DNA of 25,517 bases. It comes from an uncultured Verrucomicrobiales bacterium. Its GTDB lineage: Bacteria > Verrucomicrobiota > Verrucomicrobiia > Verrucomicrobiales > Akkermansiaceae. The position numbers and the translations under genes are program-made. The notes under the pieces were generated by a model. It saw nothing but the letters and a program-made list of their open reading frames with translations, was not told where the DNA came from and made no database searches. The stretch lies in the NCBI GenBank assembly GCA_937885815.1, contig CALABM010000119.1, positions 1-25,517 of the forward strand. The letters are read 5' to 3'. This document shows positions 15,675 to 22,744 of the stretch, piece by piece (the stretch's first letter is position 1; the number at the start of each line of letters is the position of its first letter).

Positions 15675-17564
15675 TTACATGTGAAAGAAATTCACAGGAG
15701 TAATCGGGGTATACTCCAAGCAGTCTCCCCTGCGAATACCGATTTCAATCTTACCAGCATCACAGCTTTTATCTGCAATCAGAATAAGTGAGATAGGATG
15801 ATACCCTGCGGTAAGATATGTAGCGCCGGAACGCACGTTTGCCTGTCTGTATCTACGCCAAGGGCAGGATAAAAGCGGCTCGCCGTCAAGAGAAAGACTC
15901 ATTCTGTAAGAGGCTCTAGTAGCGAGAGCGTTCACACGAAGAGCGTATTCACCATCCTCCGGCACATAGATGTAACCGCTCCACTCCACACAGTACGTAC
16001 TTTCAGATTTAATGGTCTGGCCAAGTTCTGGGTGACGAGCTATGTTCTCAAGCCTAATGACACCGGAACTACTATCAACAATAGCTGCGCTGAAACCGTC
16101 AATATCACGAGGACAGTTATTCCCCATATCAATCCCGGAGCGGGGCCATACTTTAACAACTAAACCGGAGGCATACTCGCCAGCAACGGCAGGGGCCGCC
16201 GTAAGGGACGGAGTAGCAGATGCTGAAACAGGAGAGCTGTACAGGTTTGCAGGAGTAAGAGGTGTAAACTCCAAGCTTCCCGTCTTGCGCAGGCCAATCT
16301 CAATCTTACCGGCATCACAGTCTTTATCCGCAATCATCATAAAGGAAATGGGATGGAAGCCGGCTTCAAGATGCCTTGTACCTACACGCACATTTTCACT
16401 GCGGTATCTCCGCCACGGGCAAGAAAGAAGTTCTTCACCATCAATTGTAAGATTCGTTCTGTAGGAGGCTTTGGTGGCCAGAGATGTGACTCGCACAGTA
16501 TACTCGCCGGATTCAGGCACATAAATAAACCCGCTCCACTGCGCACAATACGTGTCATCAGATTTGATGGTCTGACCCAGTTCAGGATGACGGGCTATAT
16601 TTTCAAGCTTAATGGGAGATGAGGCGTTATCCACAACCGAAGCGCTGAAAGCGGCGGGATTATTCGGTCGGTTATCACTCAAATCAATTCCGGAACGCGG
16701 CCAAACCTTCACAACCATACCGGGCACATGTTCGTGAGTATCAGCGGGAGCTTCCGTGGAAATCGGTTCAGCTTCATTTAATGATGAATCGTAGCACATA
16801 TTCGCCGGGCTCAAAGGAGTAAAATCCATATTGCCGGGCTCTCGCAAAGCGATTTCAATCTTTCCGGTATCACAGCCTGCATCCGCAATCATCATGAAAG
16901 AAACAGCATGATAACCTGCGGTGAGTCGAGTGGTGCCGGTTCGCACATTCTCCTCACGGTACCTACGCCACGGAGTAGAGAGGAGAGATTCGCCATCCAG
17001 AGAAAGTTTCATTCTGTACGAAGCACGAGTAGCGAGAGCTTTAACCCTCAGCGTGTATTCACCGTCTGCAGGTACATAAATATAACCGCTCCACTCTACA
17101 CAATATGTATCATCAGCTTTGATAGTTTTGCCGAGTTCCGGATGGCGGCTAACAGTTTCCAGATTGAGGACTCCGGTGCTGTTATCAATGGTAGCCGCGC
17201 TGAATCCTTCCGGATTACGTGGGCAATTATCACTCATATCGATTCCGGAGCGTGGCCATACTTTAACCACCATACCGGAAGTATACTCCTGAGCATTAGC
17301 AGATACGGCAGTCAGAAAAGGAGCAGCGGAAACGGGCCTTGCTGCAACCGGCAGCGAGCTTCCGTCCGTTGCAGCAAACGCGGCGCCTCCAACCAGAGAG
17401 ATGAGCATAATGGAGGACATCATGCCCTTCCTGATACGCGTTGTAGCATTCCCCTGAACTCCCCTTCCTGAATTTCTGGCAATGACATCCTGTTTTCCAC
17501 ATTTATCATGATTATAAGCGGACGTGGCCGAATCGTCACCGCCTGTGCATGTTGTATTATTCAT
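15675..17564 (-). CDS. Secreted protein with three tandem PA14-like domains
   Basis: This 629-residue protein is a secreted or surface protein. After a long polar N-region (47 residues, basic near its end: TTRIRKG) comes a hydrophobic signal segment, SSIMLISLVGGAAFA, with likely cleavage after AFA. Three near-identical units follow. Each runs from SGMVVKVWPRSGID through ETVSRHPELGKTIK, YCVEWSGYIYVPADGEYTLRV, LSLDGESLL and PWRRYR to DxGKIEI. This is a PA14-like beta sandwich, a fold often used to bind glycans. The start is ambiguous: ATG 17564 overlaps the end of a small upstream ORF and could be coupled to it, while ATG 17420 has AGGAAGG just upstream but leaves a signal peptide without positive charge. 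I prefer 17564. No catalytic motif is seen. Confidence 0.8.
   Translation of the reverse strand: MNNTTCTGGDDSATSAYNHDKCGKQDVIARNSGRGVQGNATTRIRKGMMSSIMLISLVGGAAFAATDGSSLPVAARPVSAAPFLTAVSANAQEYTSGMVVKVWPRSGIDMSDNCPRNPEGFSAATIDNSTGVLNLETVSRHPELGKTIKADDTYCVEWSGYIYVPADGEYTLRVKALATRASYRMKLSLDGESLLSTPWRRYREENVRTGTTRLTAGYHAVSFMMIADAGCDTGKIEIALREPGNMDFTPLSPANMCYDSSLNEAEPISTEAPADTHEHVPGMVVKVWPRSGIDLSDNRPNNPAAFSASVVDNASSPIKLENIARHPELGQTIKSDDTYCAQWSGFIYVPESGEYTVRVTSLATKASYRTNLTIDGEELLSCPWRRYRSENVRVGTRHLEAGFHPISFMMIADKDCDAGKIEIGLRKTGSLEFTPLTPANLYSSPVSASATPSLTAAPAVAGEYASGLVVKVWPRSGIDMGNNCPRDIDGFSAAIVDSSSGVIRLENIARHPELGQTIKSESTYCVEWSGYIYVPEDGEYALRVNALATRASYRMSLSLDGEPLLSCPWRRYRQANVRSGATYLTAGYHPISLILIADKSCDAGKIEIGIRRGDCLEYTPITPVNFFHM
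15678..17290 (-). repeat. Three tandem 555-bp coding repeats
   Basis: The PA14-like units lie at about 17290-16736, 16735-16181 and 16180-15678. The conserved TTCCGG or TCCCGG at the SGID codons lies at 17243, 16688 and 16133, exactly 555 bp (185 codons) apart each time. Identity is clearly visible at DNA level, which suggests intragenic duplication or gene conversion. Confidence 0.85.
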
Positions 17565-17673
17565 ACGATTGATTTTTTTGTATATATTCCCTTTTAGATT
17601 TTTCCCAGTTCAGCCAAAGGGCTAAAACCGGAAGATTGAAATCAGATAACCCACCAAAGAAGAAATCTCCCAT
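17557..17673 (-). CDS. Possible 38-codon leader ORF coupled to the PA14-repeat gene
   Basis: From the ATG at 17673 an open frame encodes 38 residues beginning MGDFFFGGLSDFNLPVLALW and ending KNQSYE. GGAG lies 8 bp upstream of the ATG, one of the better ribosome sites in this window. Its last codons TCG TAT GAA TAA contain the start codon of the next gene (ATG at 17564), an 8-bp overlap that would let ribosomes reinitiate there. It could be a regulatory leader peptide, a small membrane-associated protein, or a chance frame in AT-rich DNA. Confidence 0.3.
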   Translation of the reverse strand: MGDFFFGGLSDFNLPVLALWLNWEKSKREYIQKNQSYE

Positions 17674-17834
17674 GATACGCTCTCCGTATATTCAGACTTA
17701 CCCTCTACCTGATTTGTTTAATAAAAAAACAAAATTATCAATCACCGCCTTCCTTGTTTAGCATGCCGAGAGCGAGCGCCCTCATTTTCGCCGCGTTGAG
17801 CCATCAGCAAGCCTCCTTCTAGGAATCCTCTCAA

Positions 17835-17854
17835 CAAAAAAAGCAGCCGGCTTA
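17835..17854 (-). terminator. Weak terminator after the M15 peptidase
   Basis: On the minus strand, directly after the TGA stop, AAGC-CGGCT-GCTT is followed by a T-rich run. The stem is only 4 bp. The gap from here to 17674 holds no other gene that I can support. Confidence 0.4.
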
Positions 17855-18442
17855 TCACAGACAAGCAAACTGAAGGTGCATCCAGTCCCGGTTGCACTGG
17901 CGCCCTAGAGACACGGCGCCATGGCTTTCCCATATTTCCCACCAGCGCTCGCAGTCTTTATGGCTCAGAGAGGCGCGGGGCGCACGCGTAGCATACGAAT
18001 TTGCGGCGGGGGAGAAATCCAAAGCGATTCCCCAAGCATGCATTGAGAGGCACCCTCCTCCGCTCGTGTTGCGGTAATTATAGGAACCTCCGTAAAGATT
18101 GAGCCCGAGGCGGTGAATTTCCGCATCTCCGTAGCACTGTAATACTTCACTAAGAGCGTCTTTCACATGGCGCGCAATGAGCCTGTGAACACGAATAGTT
18201 TTCACCTGTTTTCCCTCGTAAAACAAGGGATATGGCGGTGAGAGGCTGACAAGTTCATTCTCACAGCCCGGAGCACCAAACATACTCTTGCCCCCTCGAA
18301 CTTCAGCCTGTGTGGGCCATACAGGAACAGCCTCAGCGGATATACCGAGTGATTTCTTCAGCGCACTTATAGTGAGCGGGCCGATTACCCCATCCGGGCA
18401 AACGCCTATGTGGCGCTGTATCCTCGCAATATCATTTTTCAT
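17855..18442 (-). CDS. M15-family peptidase, phage endolysin-like, with peptidoglycan-binding N-terminus
   Basis: The start is set at the ATG at 18442, giving 195 residues; it overlaps the end of the upstream small membrane gene by 11 bp. The N-terminus (IARIQRHIGVCPDGVIGPLT, ISALKKSLG) is a peptidoglycan-binding-like helical repeat. The C-terminal part is an M15 D,D- or L,D-peptidase domain: NYRNTSGGGCLSMHAWGIAL then DFSPAAN, and RDWMHLQF, with zinc ligands His135, Asp142 and His189. This arrangement is that of phage endolysins, which cut the peptide stems of peptidoglycan. There is no signal peptide, so it would need a holin or another route to reach the wall. The gene upstream fits that need. 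No other phage genes are visible around it. Confidence 0.82.
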   Translation of the reverse strand: MKNDIARIQRHIGVCPDGVIGPLTISALKKSLGISAEAVPVWPTQAEVRGGKSMFGAPGCENELVSLSPPYPLFYEGKQVKTIRVHRLIARHVKDALSEVLQCYGDAEIHRLGLNLYGGSYNYRNTSGGGCLSMHAWGIALDFSPAANSYATRAPRASLSHKDCERWWEIWESHGAVSLGRQCNRDWMHLQFACL

Positions 18443-18659
18443 GAGCGTTAACAATAGGGGCTGCGTGTTCAATGTTTGACAAACGGGCATCCATACTGCG
18501 AAGCACGTCTACGGTATGCGCAGCGGTCGTAGCCTGCTCACAGGCAAGGCGCCTAAAATCACTATATACGAAGCACATGAGACACAATCCGCCAAATGTA
18601 ACTATTTCCCGAGTATAGTCCCGCAGCAAGTTGAGATAATCACGAAAAGGTTTACACAT
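18432..18659 (-). CDS. Small membrane protein, holin-like, upstream of the endolysin
   Basis: I choose the ATG at 18659 (75 residues) because AAGG lies 5 bp upstream; a TTG at 18725 and an ATG at 18686 are the alternatives. The protein has one hydrophobic segment (EIVTFGGLCLMCFVYSDF), flanked by charged residues, and a polar C-terminal helix (TVDVLRSMDARLSNIEH). Small size, one membrane helix and an 11-bp overlap with an endolysin gene suggest a holin or a similar lysis-accessory protein. No sequence family is recognised. The start region abuts the terminator of the minus-strand transpeptidase, so the two genes form their own unit. Confidence 0.55.
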   Translation of the reverse strand: MCKPFRDYLNLLRDYTREIVTFGGLCLMCFVYSDFRRLACEQATTAAHTVDVLRSMDARLSNIEHAAPIVNAHEK

Positions 18660-18757
18660 GTCACCCTTATAATGCCATACATTCATTCCCGCAATGCTTC
18701 TCAGCCACTCCGCCGCGCACAACAACCTGCATCAGATTGTCCACCTGCGAATTACGC

Positions 18758-18795
18758 ATAAAAAAGCACCCCGCTCACTCAATCAGCAAGCGGGG
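18758..18795 (-). terminator. Rho-independent terminator of the GT2/transpeptidase unit
   Basis: On the minus strand CCCCGCT and AGCGGGG form a 7-bp stem around a 13-base loop, followed by TGC and six T residues. It begins 31 bp after the transpeptidase stop at 18826. Confidence 0.85.
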
Positions 18796-18825
18796 ACTAT
18801 ATATCATTATTTAGGCATTACCTCA

Positions 18826-19650
18826 TCACCGACGGCGGCGAGAGGAACGGCGTGCCAGCCGGCGGCCGCTGCTGCGGCGAGGGGACGCACTACGCCCACG
18901 GCTGGCAATGGCACGGCGGGAACCACGCACAGCGTTGCGACGTGCACGATAGCTGCGCCTTCTGGGGCTCGCCTGATCCTTAGGCAGAGAGGCCACCACG
19001 CTATCCGGTATACGAATGCGGGGAGTACTCGCCTGCTGCACAGCCCGCATATACATGGACTGAGAACAACGCTCAATTGCCACCGGCATACCGCGGTACA
19101 CACGGGGATAAAGATCCATCACATCCGCACTACGCATACGAATACAACCGTAGGAAGCAGGCCTACCAATGTTTCGCTCCTCTGGCGTGCCATGAATGTA
19201 AATACGGCGGCTGTAGGAATTACGATTTCCGCTCTCCAAACCATGAAGCTGGATAATGCGCGTCACGATGGGGTCACGGCCGGGAGCATCCACACCCACG
19301 ACTTCCCCCGTGGGGCGGCACCCCTTGAACACCATGCCTCGGGGCTGATTACCACCGACCATATCGGATACAGCGTGAATCCCCGTAGGAGTGCGGCGGC
19401 TGCCGGGAGAAGCACCAATCCCGAACTTGGAAGTACTTATATCATAATCCCGGACTCGTCTTCCATCACGAAAAACAGTCAGTTTCTGATCTCGGAGAGT
19501 GATGGCCACGCCATCCCGAACGACAGCTCTCGGAGGGCTGTCCGGCACTGCTGTATAATCAGCAATACCTGAAGGTCTGCTCTTACAGGCTACCTGTAAC
19601 GACGCCACCGCCAACAAAAGCGGAAGGAGTAGTCTGCTACGTTTAATCAT
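18826..19650 (-). CDS. L,D-transpeptidase (YkuD) lipoprotein with Arg/Ser-rich tail
   Basis: These enzymes form 3-3 cross-links in peptidoglycan or attach proteins to it. The 274 residues start with a basic n-region and a hydrophobic stretch ending in VAC, with Cys22 as the probable lipid anchor. The YkuD domain follows (about 45-200): GVAITLRDQKLTVF, the RRTPTG strand, and the catalytic YIHGTPEE ... SYGCIRM with Cys169. The last ~50 residues are extraordinarily basic (RRRSYRARRNAVRG to RRSSRRRR), with 25 or so arginines, serines and almost no acids. Such a tail could bind anionic envelope polymers or nucleic acid. The gene follows the polysaccharide synthase by 40 bp on the same strand and ends in a strong terminator, so the two probably form one unit. 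No Shine-Dalgarno is visible. Confidence 0.93.
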   Translation of the reverse strand: MIKRSRLLLPLLLAVASLQVACKSRPSGIADYTAVPDSPPRAVVRDGVAITLRDQKLTVFRDGRRVRDYDISTSKFGIGASPGSRRTPTGIHAVSDMVGGNQPRGMVFKGCRPTGEVVGVDAPGRDPIVTRIIQLHGLESGNRNSYSRRIYIHGTPEERNIGRPASYGCIRMRSADVMDLYPRVYRGMPVAIERCSQSMYMRAVQQASTPRIRIPDSVVASLPKDQASPRRRSYRARRNAVRGSRRAIASRGRSASPRRSSGRRLARRSSRRRR

Positions 19651-19690
19651 TTAATTGAATTGAGGTGATAGGTAAAGAAGAGGAAAAAGT

Positions 19691-21259
19691 TCAAGCGGCC
19701 TTCTGAGCTGAAGCTCTACGCTGGCGTGCACCATCAATGAGGCGCCCGAAAGAGCAGAAGCTTGTGTAGAAGAAGCCCAAGAACGGGCTCATGAGAAGCA
19801 CATTAAGCAGCATGCCGGGATAACCGGTGAAAACAGCTATCAAGTACACAACTTCAAGCACGCCGAAGAAAATACCGAATATCAGCTCAATGGTGGGCAC
19901 AAGTACAGACTTAAGTGCCTTATATCCCTTGGCTCGCTTCTCAATGGAAAGCTGCCCCTGATTGGACTCACCAAACTTGGGAGTACGCACAAACTCACTG
20001 GGCTTACCGAACATTGCCTCCAACACTGCCTTGGCGTTATTCACAGCCATACCCACACCCAGCGCCAAAAGCGGAATCAGCATGAAGAATACCATCCACC
20101 AGCGCTTGGGGCGCACAATCGCCTCAGCGGTCACGTAGAACATGCACACAGATACCGTGGCAAAGAAGAACAGGGTGAACGTCAGCAGCATCATGCGCGG
20201 AGACTGCCAATGCCACTCGCCAGTGGGCGAAACCAGATTCGTGCAGATGGGCATCACCAGCAGGCAAAGGAGAATGAGCGCCAGGTAGGAATAGTTACAC
20301 GTAAGGTGCGTGGTGGCCTCCATCTTGGCCTTCAGCGGAGCACTGGAGCGCCAAATAGTCCAGAGCATTTTCTGGCAAACCTGAATACAGCCCTTGGTCC
20401 AGCGGTGCTGCTGAGCCTTAAAGCCATCCATATCTTCAGGCAGCTCAGCGGGGGTCACATAATCATTCAGGTAGACAAAGTGCCAGCCCTTCATCTGCAC
20501 GCGGTAGGAGAGGTCCATATCCTCCGTGATAGTATCATGCTCCCAGCCACCGGCATCCGTAATGGCGCACTTACGCCACACACCGGCTGTGCCGTTGAAG
20601 GTAAAGAAGCGTCCGGAGCGGTTACGCACTGTCTGTTCGAGCGCAAAGTGACCATCAAGGAAAATACTCTGCAGGCGAGTCAGCATATTCTTGTGGCGAT
20701 TGATATGCCCCCAGCGGGTCTGCACAAGAGCAATCTCCGGATCCGTAAAGTACGGCATGGTCACCTTCAGAATATCAGGCTCCGGACGGAAGTCGGCATC
20801 CAGAATAAGCAGGAACTCACCCTTGGCCACAGCATCAGCAGCCTCAAGAGCACCGGCTTTGAAACCGGTACGATCCACACGATGAAGACACTTAATATCA
20901 AAACCCTGAGCCTTGTAATACTCCACCTGCTGCTTGCAAAGATCCCAAGTATCATCCGTGGAGTCGTCCAGAATCTGAATTTCGAGCTTATCCTTGGGAT
21001 AATCGATGGCAGTCACCTTCTTCAGAAGGCCTTCCACCACAAACTTTTCGTTGAACATCGGCAGCTGTATGGTGACAAGCGGCCACTCCTCCCACTGCCC
21101 TTTAGGCTGGGGAATATGCTTGCGGTGCACTAAGTACAAAAACACCATTATCAAACGATGGAAACCATAACCGGACATTCCGATAAGCACCAGGAAATAA
21201 GCAATCAGCCAAATAAAGTTAAACCAGTACTTTACCGTCTCTATCGTTTCAGGGGACAT
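19691..21259 (-). CDS. Processive GT2 glycosyltransferase (CslA/BcsA-like polysaccharide synthase)
   Basis: This inner-membrane enzyme of 522 residues builds a beta-linked polysaccharide from a nucleotide sugar. The N-terminus has one membrane segment (about 10-42). The catalytic domain shows all the D,D,D,QxxRW residues: DDS (98-100), DAD (154-156), TED (245-247) and QQHRW (283-287). Four or more membrane helices follow (about 310-490). The lack of a PilZ domain and the motif FNGTAGVWRK resemble plant CslA-type glucomannan synthases and bacterial relatives. The sugar and the polymer cannot be deduced. Its partner genes (export pore, modifying enzymes) are not here. It lies 40 bp upstream of the Arg-tailed transpeptidase on the same strand, linking polymer synthesis with the cell wall. 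Confidence 0.92.
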   Translation of the reverse strand: MSPETIETVKYWFNFIWLIAYFLVLIGMSGYGFHRLIMVFLYLVHRKHIPQPKGQWEEWPLVTIQLPMFNEKFVVEGLLKKVTAIDYPKDKLEIQILDDSTDDTWDLCKQQVEYYKAQGFDIKCLHRVDRTGFKAGALEAADAVAKGEFLLILDADFRPEPDILKVTMPYFTDPEIALVQTRWGHINRHKNMLTRLQSIFLDGHFALEQTVRNRSGRFFTFNGTAGVWRKCAITDAGGWEHDTITEDMDLSYRVQMKGWHFVYLNDYVTPAELPEDMDGFKAQQHRWTKGCIQVCQKMLWTIWRSSAPLKAKMEATTHLTCNYSYLALILLCLLVMPICTNLVSPTGEWHWQSPRMMLLTFTLFFFATVSVCMFYVTAEAIVRPKRWWMVFFMLIPLLALGVGMAVNNAKAVLEAMFGKPSEFVRTPKFGESNQGQLSIEKRAKGYKALKSVLVPTIELIFGIFFGVLEVVYLIAVFTGYPGMLLNVLLMSPFLGFFYTSFCSFGRLIDGARQRRASAQKAA

Positions 21260-21343
21260 AATAGCAGAATTTTTCGGATGTGTGCTCGTCCAGAAATCAC
21301 CTTAACAGCTTTCGTTTTTTACGTCAGCGGCAAAGATTACATC

Positions 21344-21371
21344 TTGACGCGCGGAAATAGTAATGTATATT
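21344..21371 (+). promoter_or_regulatory. Promoter of the secreted-protein/ApaG pair
   Basis: TTGACG (21344-21349) and TATATT (21366-21371) are separated by 16 bp. The predicted start near 21378 leaves a leader of about 49 bases to the ATG at 21427. Confidence 0.5.
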
Positions 21372-21426
21372 TGAGCAGGAGTCAAGTCTAAAACACCAAT
21401 ATATGCAACGGAGTTTTCCGAACATT

Positions 21427-22356
21427 ATGAAAATTTCACTTTACCGTCTGATGGTGCCGGCAGCCCTGCTCATTACACCGGCAGTAAACGCTCAGGAAAC
21501 AATCAGTGTTTCCATGGGAGAGGTTGATACGGTACAGGACGGCACACCTGATTACATCACCAATGAAGAGCCGGAACGCCGCCACGGAGAAGTACCGGCC
21601 ATGTTCCGTGATGATTCCATGCTGGATGAAAATCGCTCCAATCAGGAACTGGGCATCAACGTGTACACGGCTCCTTCCATCACTAAGATTTTTAATCAAT
21701 TGGACAACCTGCCGGCCATTCCTGAGGAGTATGTTCTGCGCAATCATCCAGAAAAACTACCCACACACGCCGGGGCACTTGCTCTGGAGATGGGGTACCT
21801 TCTGGCAGACGGCTTCATCGCCGTTCGAAGCGGGCACATGAATGACATTAAGCCCATTGCCATGGAACTGACACGTTATGGCAATGCTCTGGGCGTTGGC
21901 AATCAGATGAACTCACACTCTGCCTGCCTTCTGGAGTATGCAGAAAAAGGCCAGCTGGACGAGTTCAAACGTGCGCTGTCCTCGACCCAGAGTGACGTGA
22001 ACGCCGAGCTCACCTCCCTCCGCGACCCGGATCTCTCACATCTCATTGCGCTGGGTGGATGGGTACGTGCTCTGGAGGCCGCTGCTGCAGCCCTCAATGA
22101 GCGTTTTGACGCCGGCAAGGCAACGGCTATTTTCTACCCGGAAGCACCGGAGTATTTCGGTGAAGTTCTGGAGGGGCTTGCTCCTCGCACTGCTAGGCGC
22201 ATCCACGCTCAGGAAATGAACAGTATCCTCAGGGAAATTACTGAGATTATGACTCTGGATGAAGGCGAACAGCCCTCAGCAGAAAAAGTACAGCAACTGT
22301 TGGCCAAGGTCGGGCAACTTTCCACTCTAATGGTGGGCAGTGGCTATGAACACTGA
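21427..22356 (+). CDS. Secreted protein of unknown function
   Basis: I set the start at the ATG at 21427, because it gives a standard signal peptide (MKISLYRLMVPAALLITPAV then NAQE, cleavage after NA). An in-frame ATG at 21403 would add eight residues before it. The mature protein (about 285 residues) is acidic and mostly alpha-helical, with INVYTAPSITKIFNQLDNLP near the start and a helical bundle afterwards. It has no cysteine pairs, no lipobox and no catalytic motif that I recognise. I know no family for it. The following ApaG-domain gene starts inside its last codons (11-bp overlap), so the two are co-expressed. GGAG lies about 13 bp upstream of the start. Confidence 0.72.
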   Translation: MKISLYRLMVPAALLITPAVNAQETISVSMGEVDTVQDGTPDYITNEEPERRHGEVPAMFRDDSMLDENRSNQELGINVYTAPSITKIFNQLDNLPAIPEEYVLRNHPEKLPTHAGALALEMGYLLADGFIAVRSGHMNDIKPIAMELTRYGNALGVGNQMNSHSACLLEYAEKGQLDEFKRALSSTQSDVNAELTSLRDPDLSHLIALGGWVRALEAAAAALNERFDAGKATAIFYPEAPEYFGEVLEGLAPRTARRIHAQEMNSILREITEIMTLDEGEQPSAEKVQQLLAKVGQLSTLMVGSGYEH

Positions 22357-22744
22357 ACGGCTCACGTTGCCGGTGCGGGATGTGCTTGATATGGGCATAT
22401 CTCTGGCGGGGCTGCGTGTTACACGCCGCCCCTCGCCTCTTTATCATGTTTTCTTTCGCCTGCGTATGCACAACGCAGGCGATTTCAGTCTGCGCCTCCT
22501 CGGCCGTAAATGGTTACTTCAGGATAACACAGGAGAAAGGCGCATCATTGAGGCGGCGCATGTTTTCAATCAAGATCCCATCCTGAAACAGGGAGACGTC
22601 TTTTCCTACAGCGGCTGCCAAGAGTTCACTAGGCCTCCCGTCAACATGGAACTGCGCTTCTTCGGCGAAGATCAGTGGGGCACGCCCTTCATAACTCCGG
22701 CGCTTATCTTTCCCCGTCAAAGCTTCAGAACCCCACGCTTCTGA
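22346..22744 (+). CDS. ApaG-domain protein
   Basis: This 132-residue protein (ATG at 22346; a GTG at 22340 would add two residues) aligns along its length with ApaG, a small fibronectin-III-like beta-sandwich domain that also occurs in F-box proteins and polymerase-associated proteins. Matches include YHVFFRLRMHNAGDFSLRLL, GRKWLLQDNTGERR, QDPILKQGDVFSYSG and the final GTPFITPALIF. The glycine-rich loop GxGVVGxxP of ApaG is replaced here by AAHVFNQDP, so the putative ligand site is changed. The start overlaps the previous gene by 11 bp. The stop overlaps the convergent transpeptidase gene by 20 bp, so both proteins' last residues share DNA. Function is unknown even for canonical ApaG. Confidence 0.75.
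   Translation: MNTERLTLPVRDVLDMGISLAGLRVTRRPSPLYHVFFRLRMHNAGDFSLRLLGRKWLLQDNTGERRIIEAAHVFNQDPILKQGDVFSYSGCQEFTRPPVNMELRFFGEDQWGTPFITPALIFPRQSFRTPRF

Noticed and set aside
17742..17942. Minus-strand frame beginning MGNMGKPWRR that overlaps the end of the M15 peptidase.
   Set aside because: It lies within the peptidase gene in another frame, has no ribosome site and no recognisable domain.
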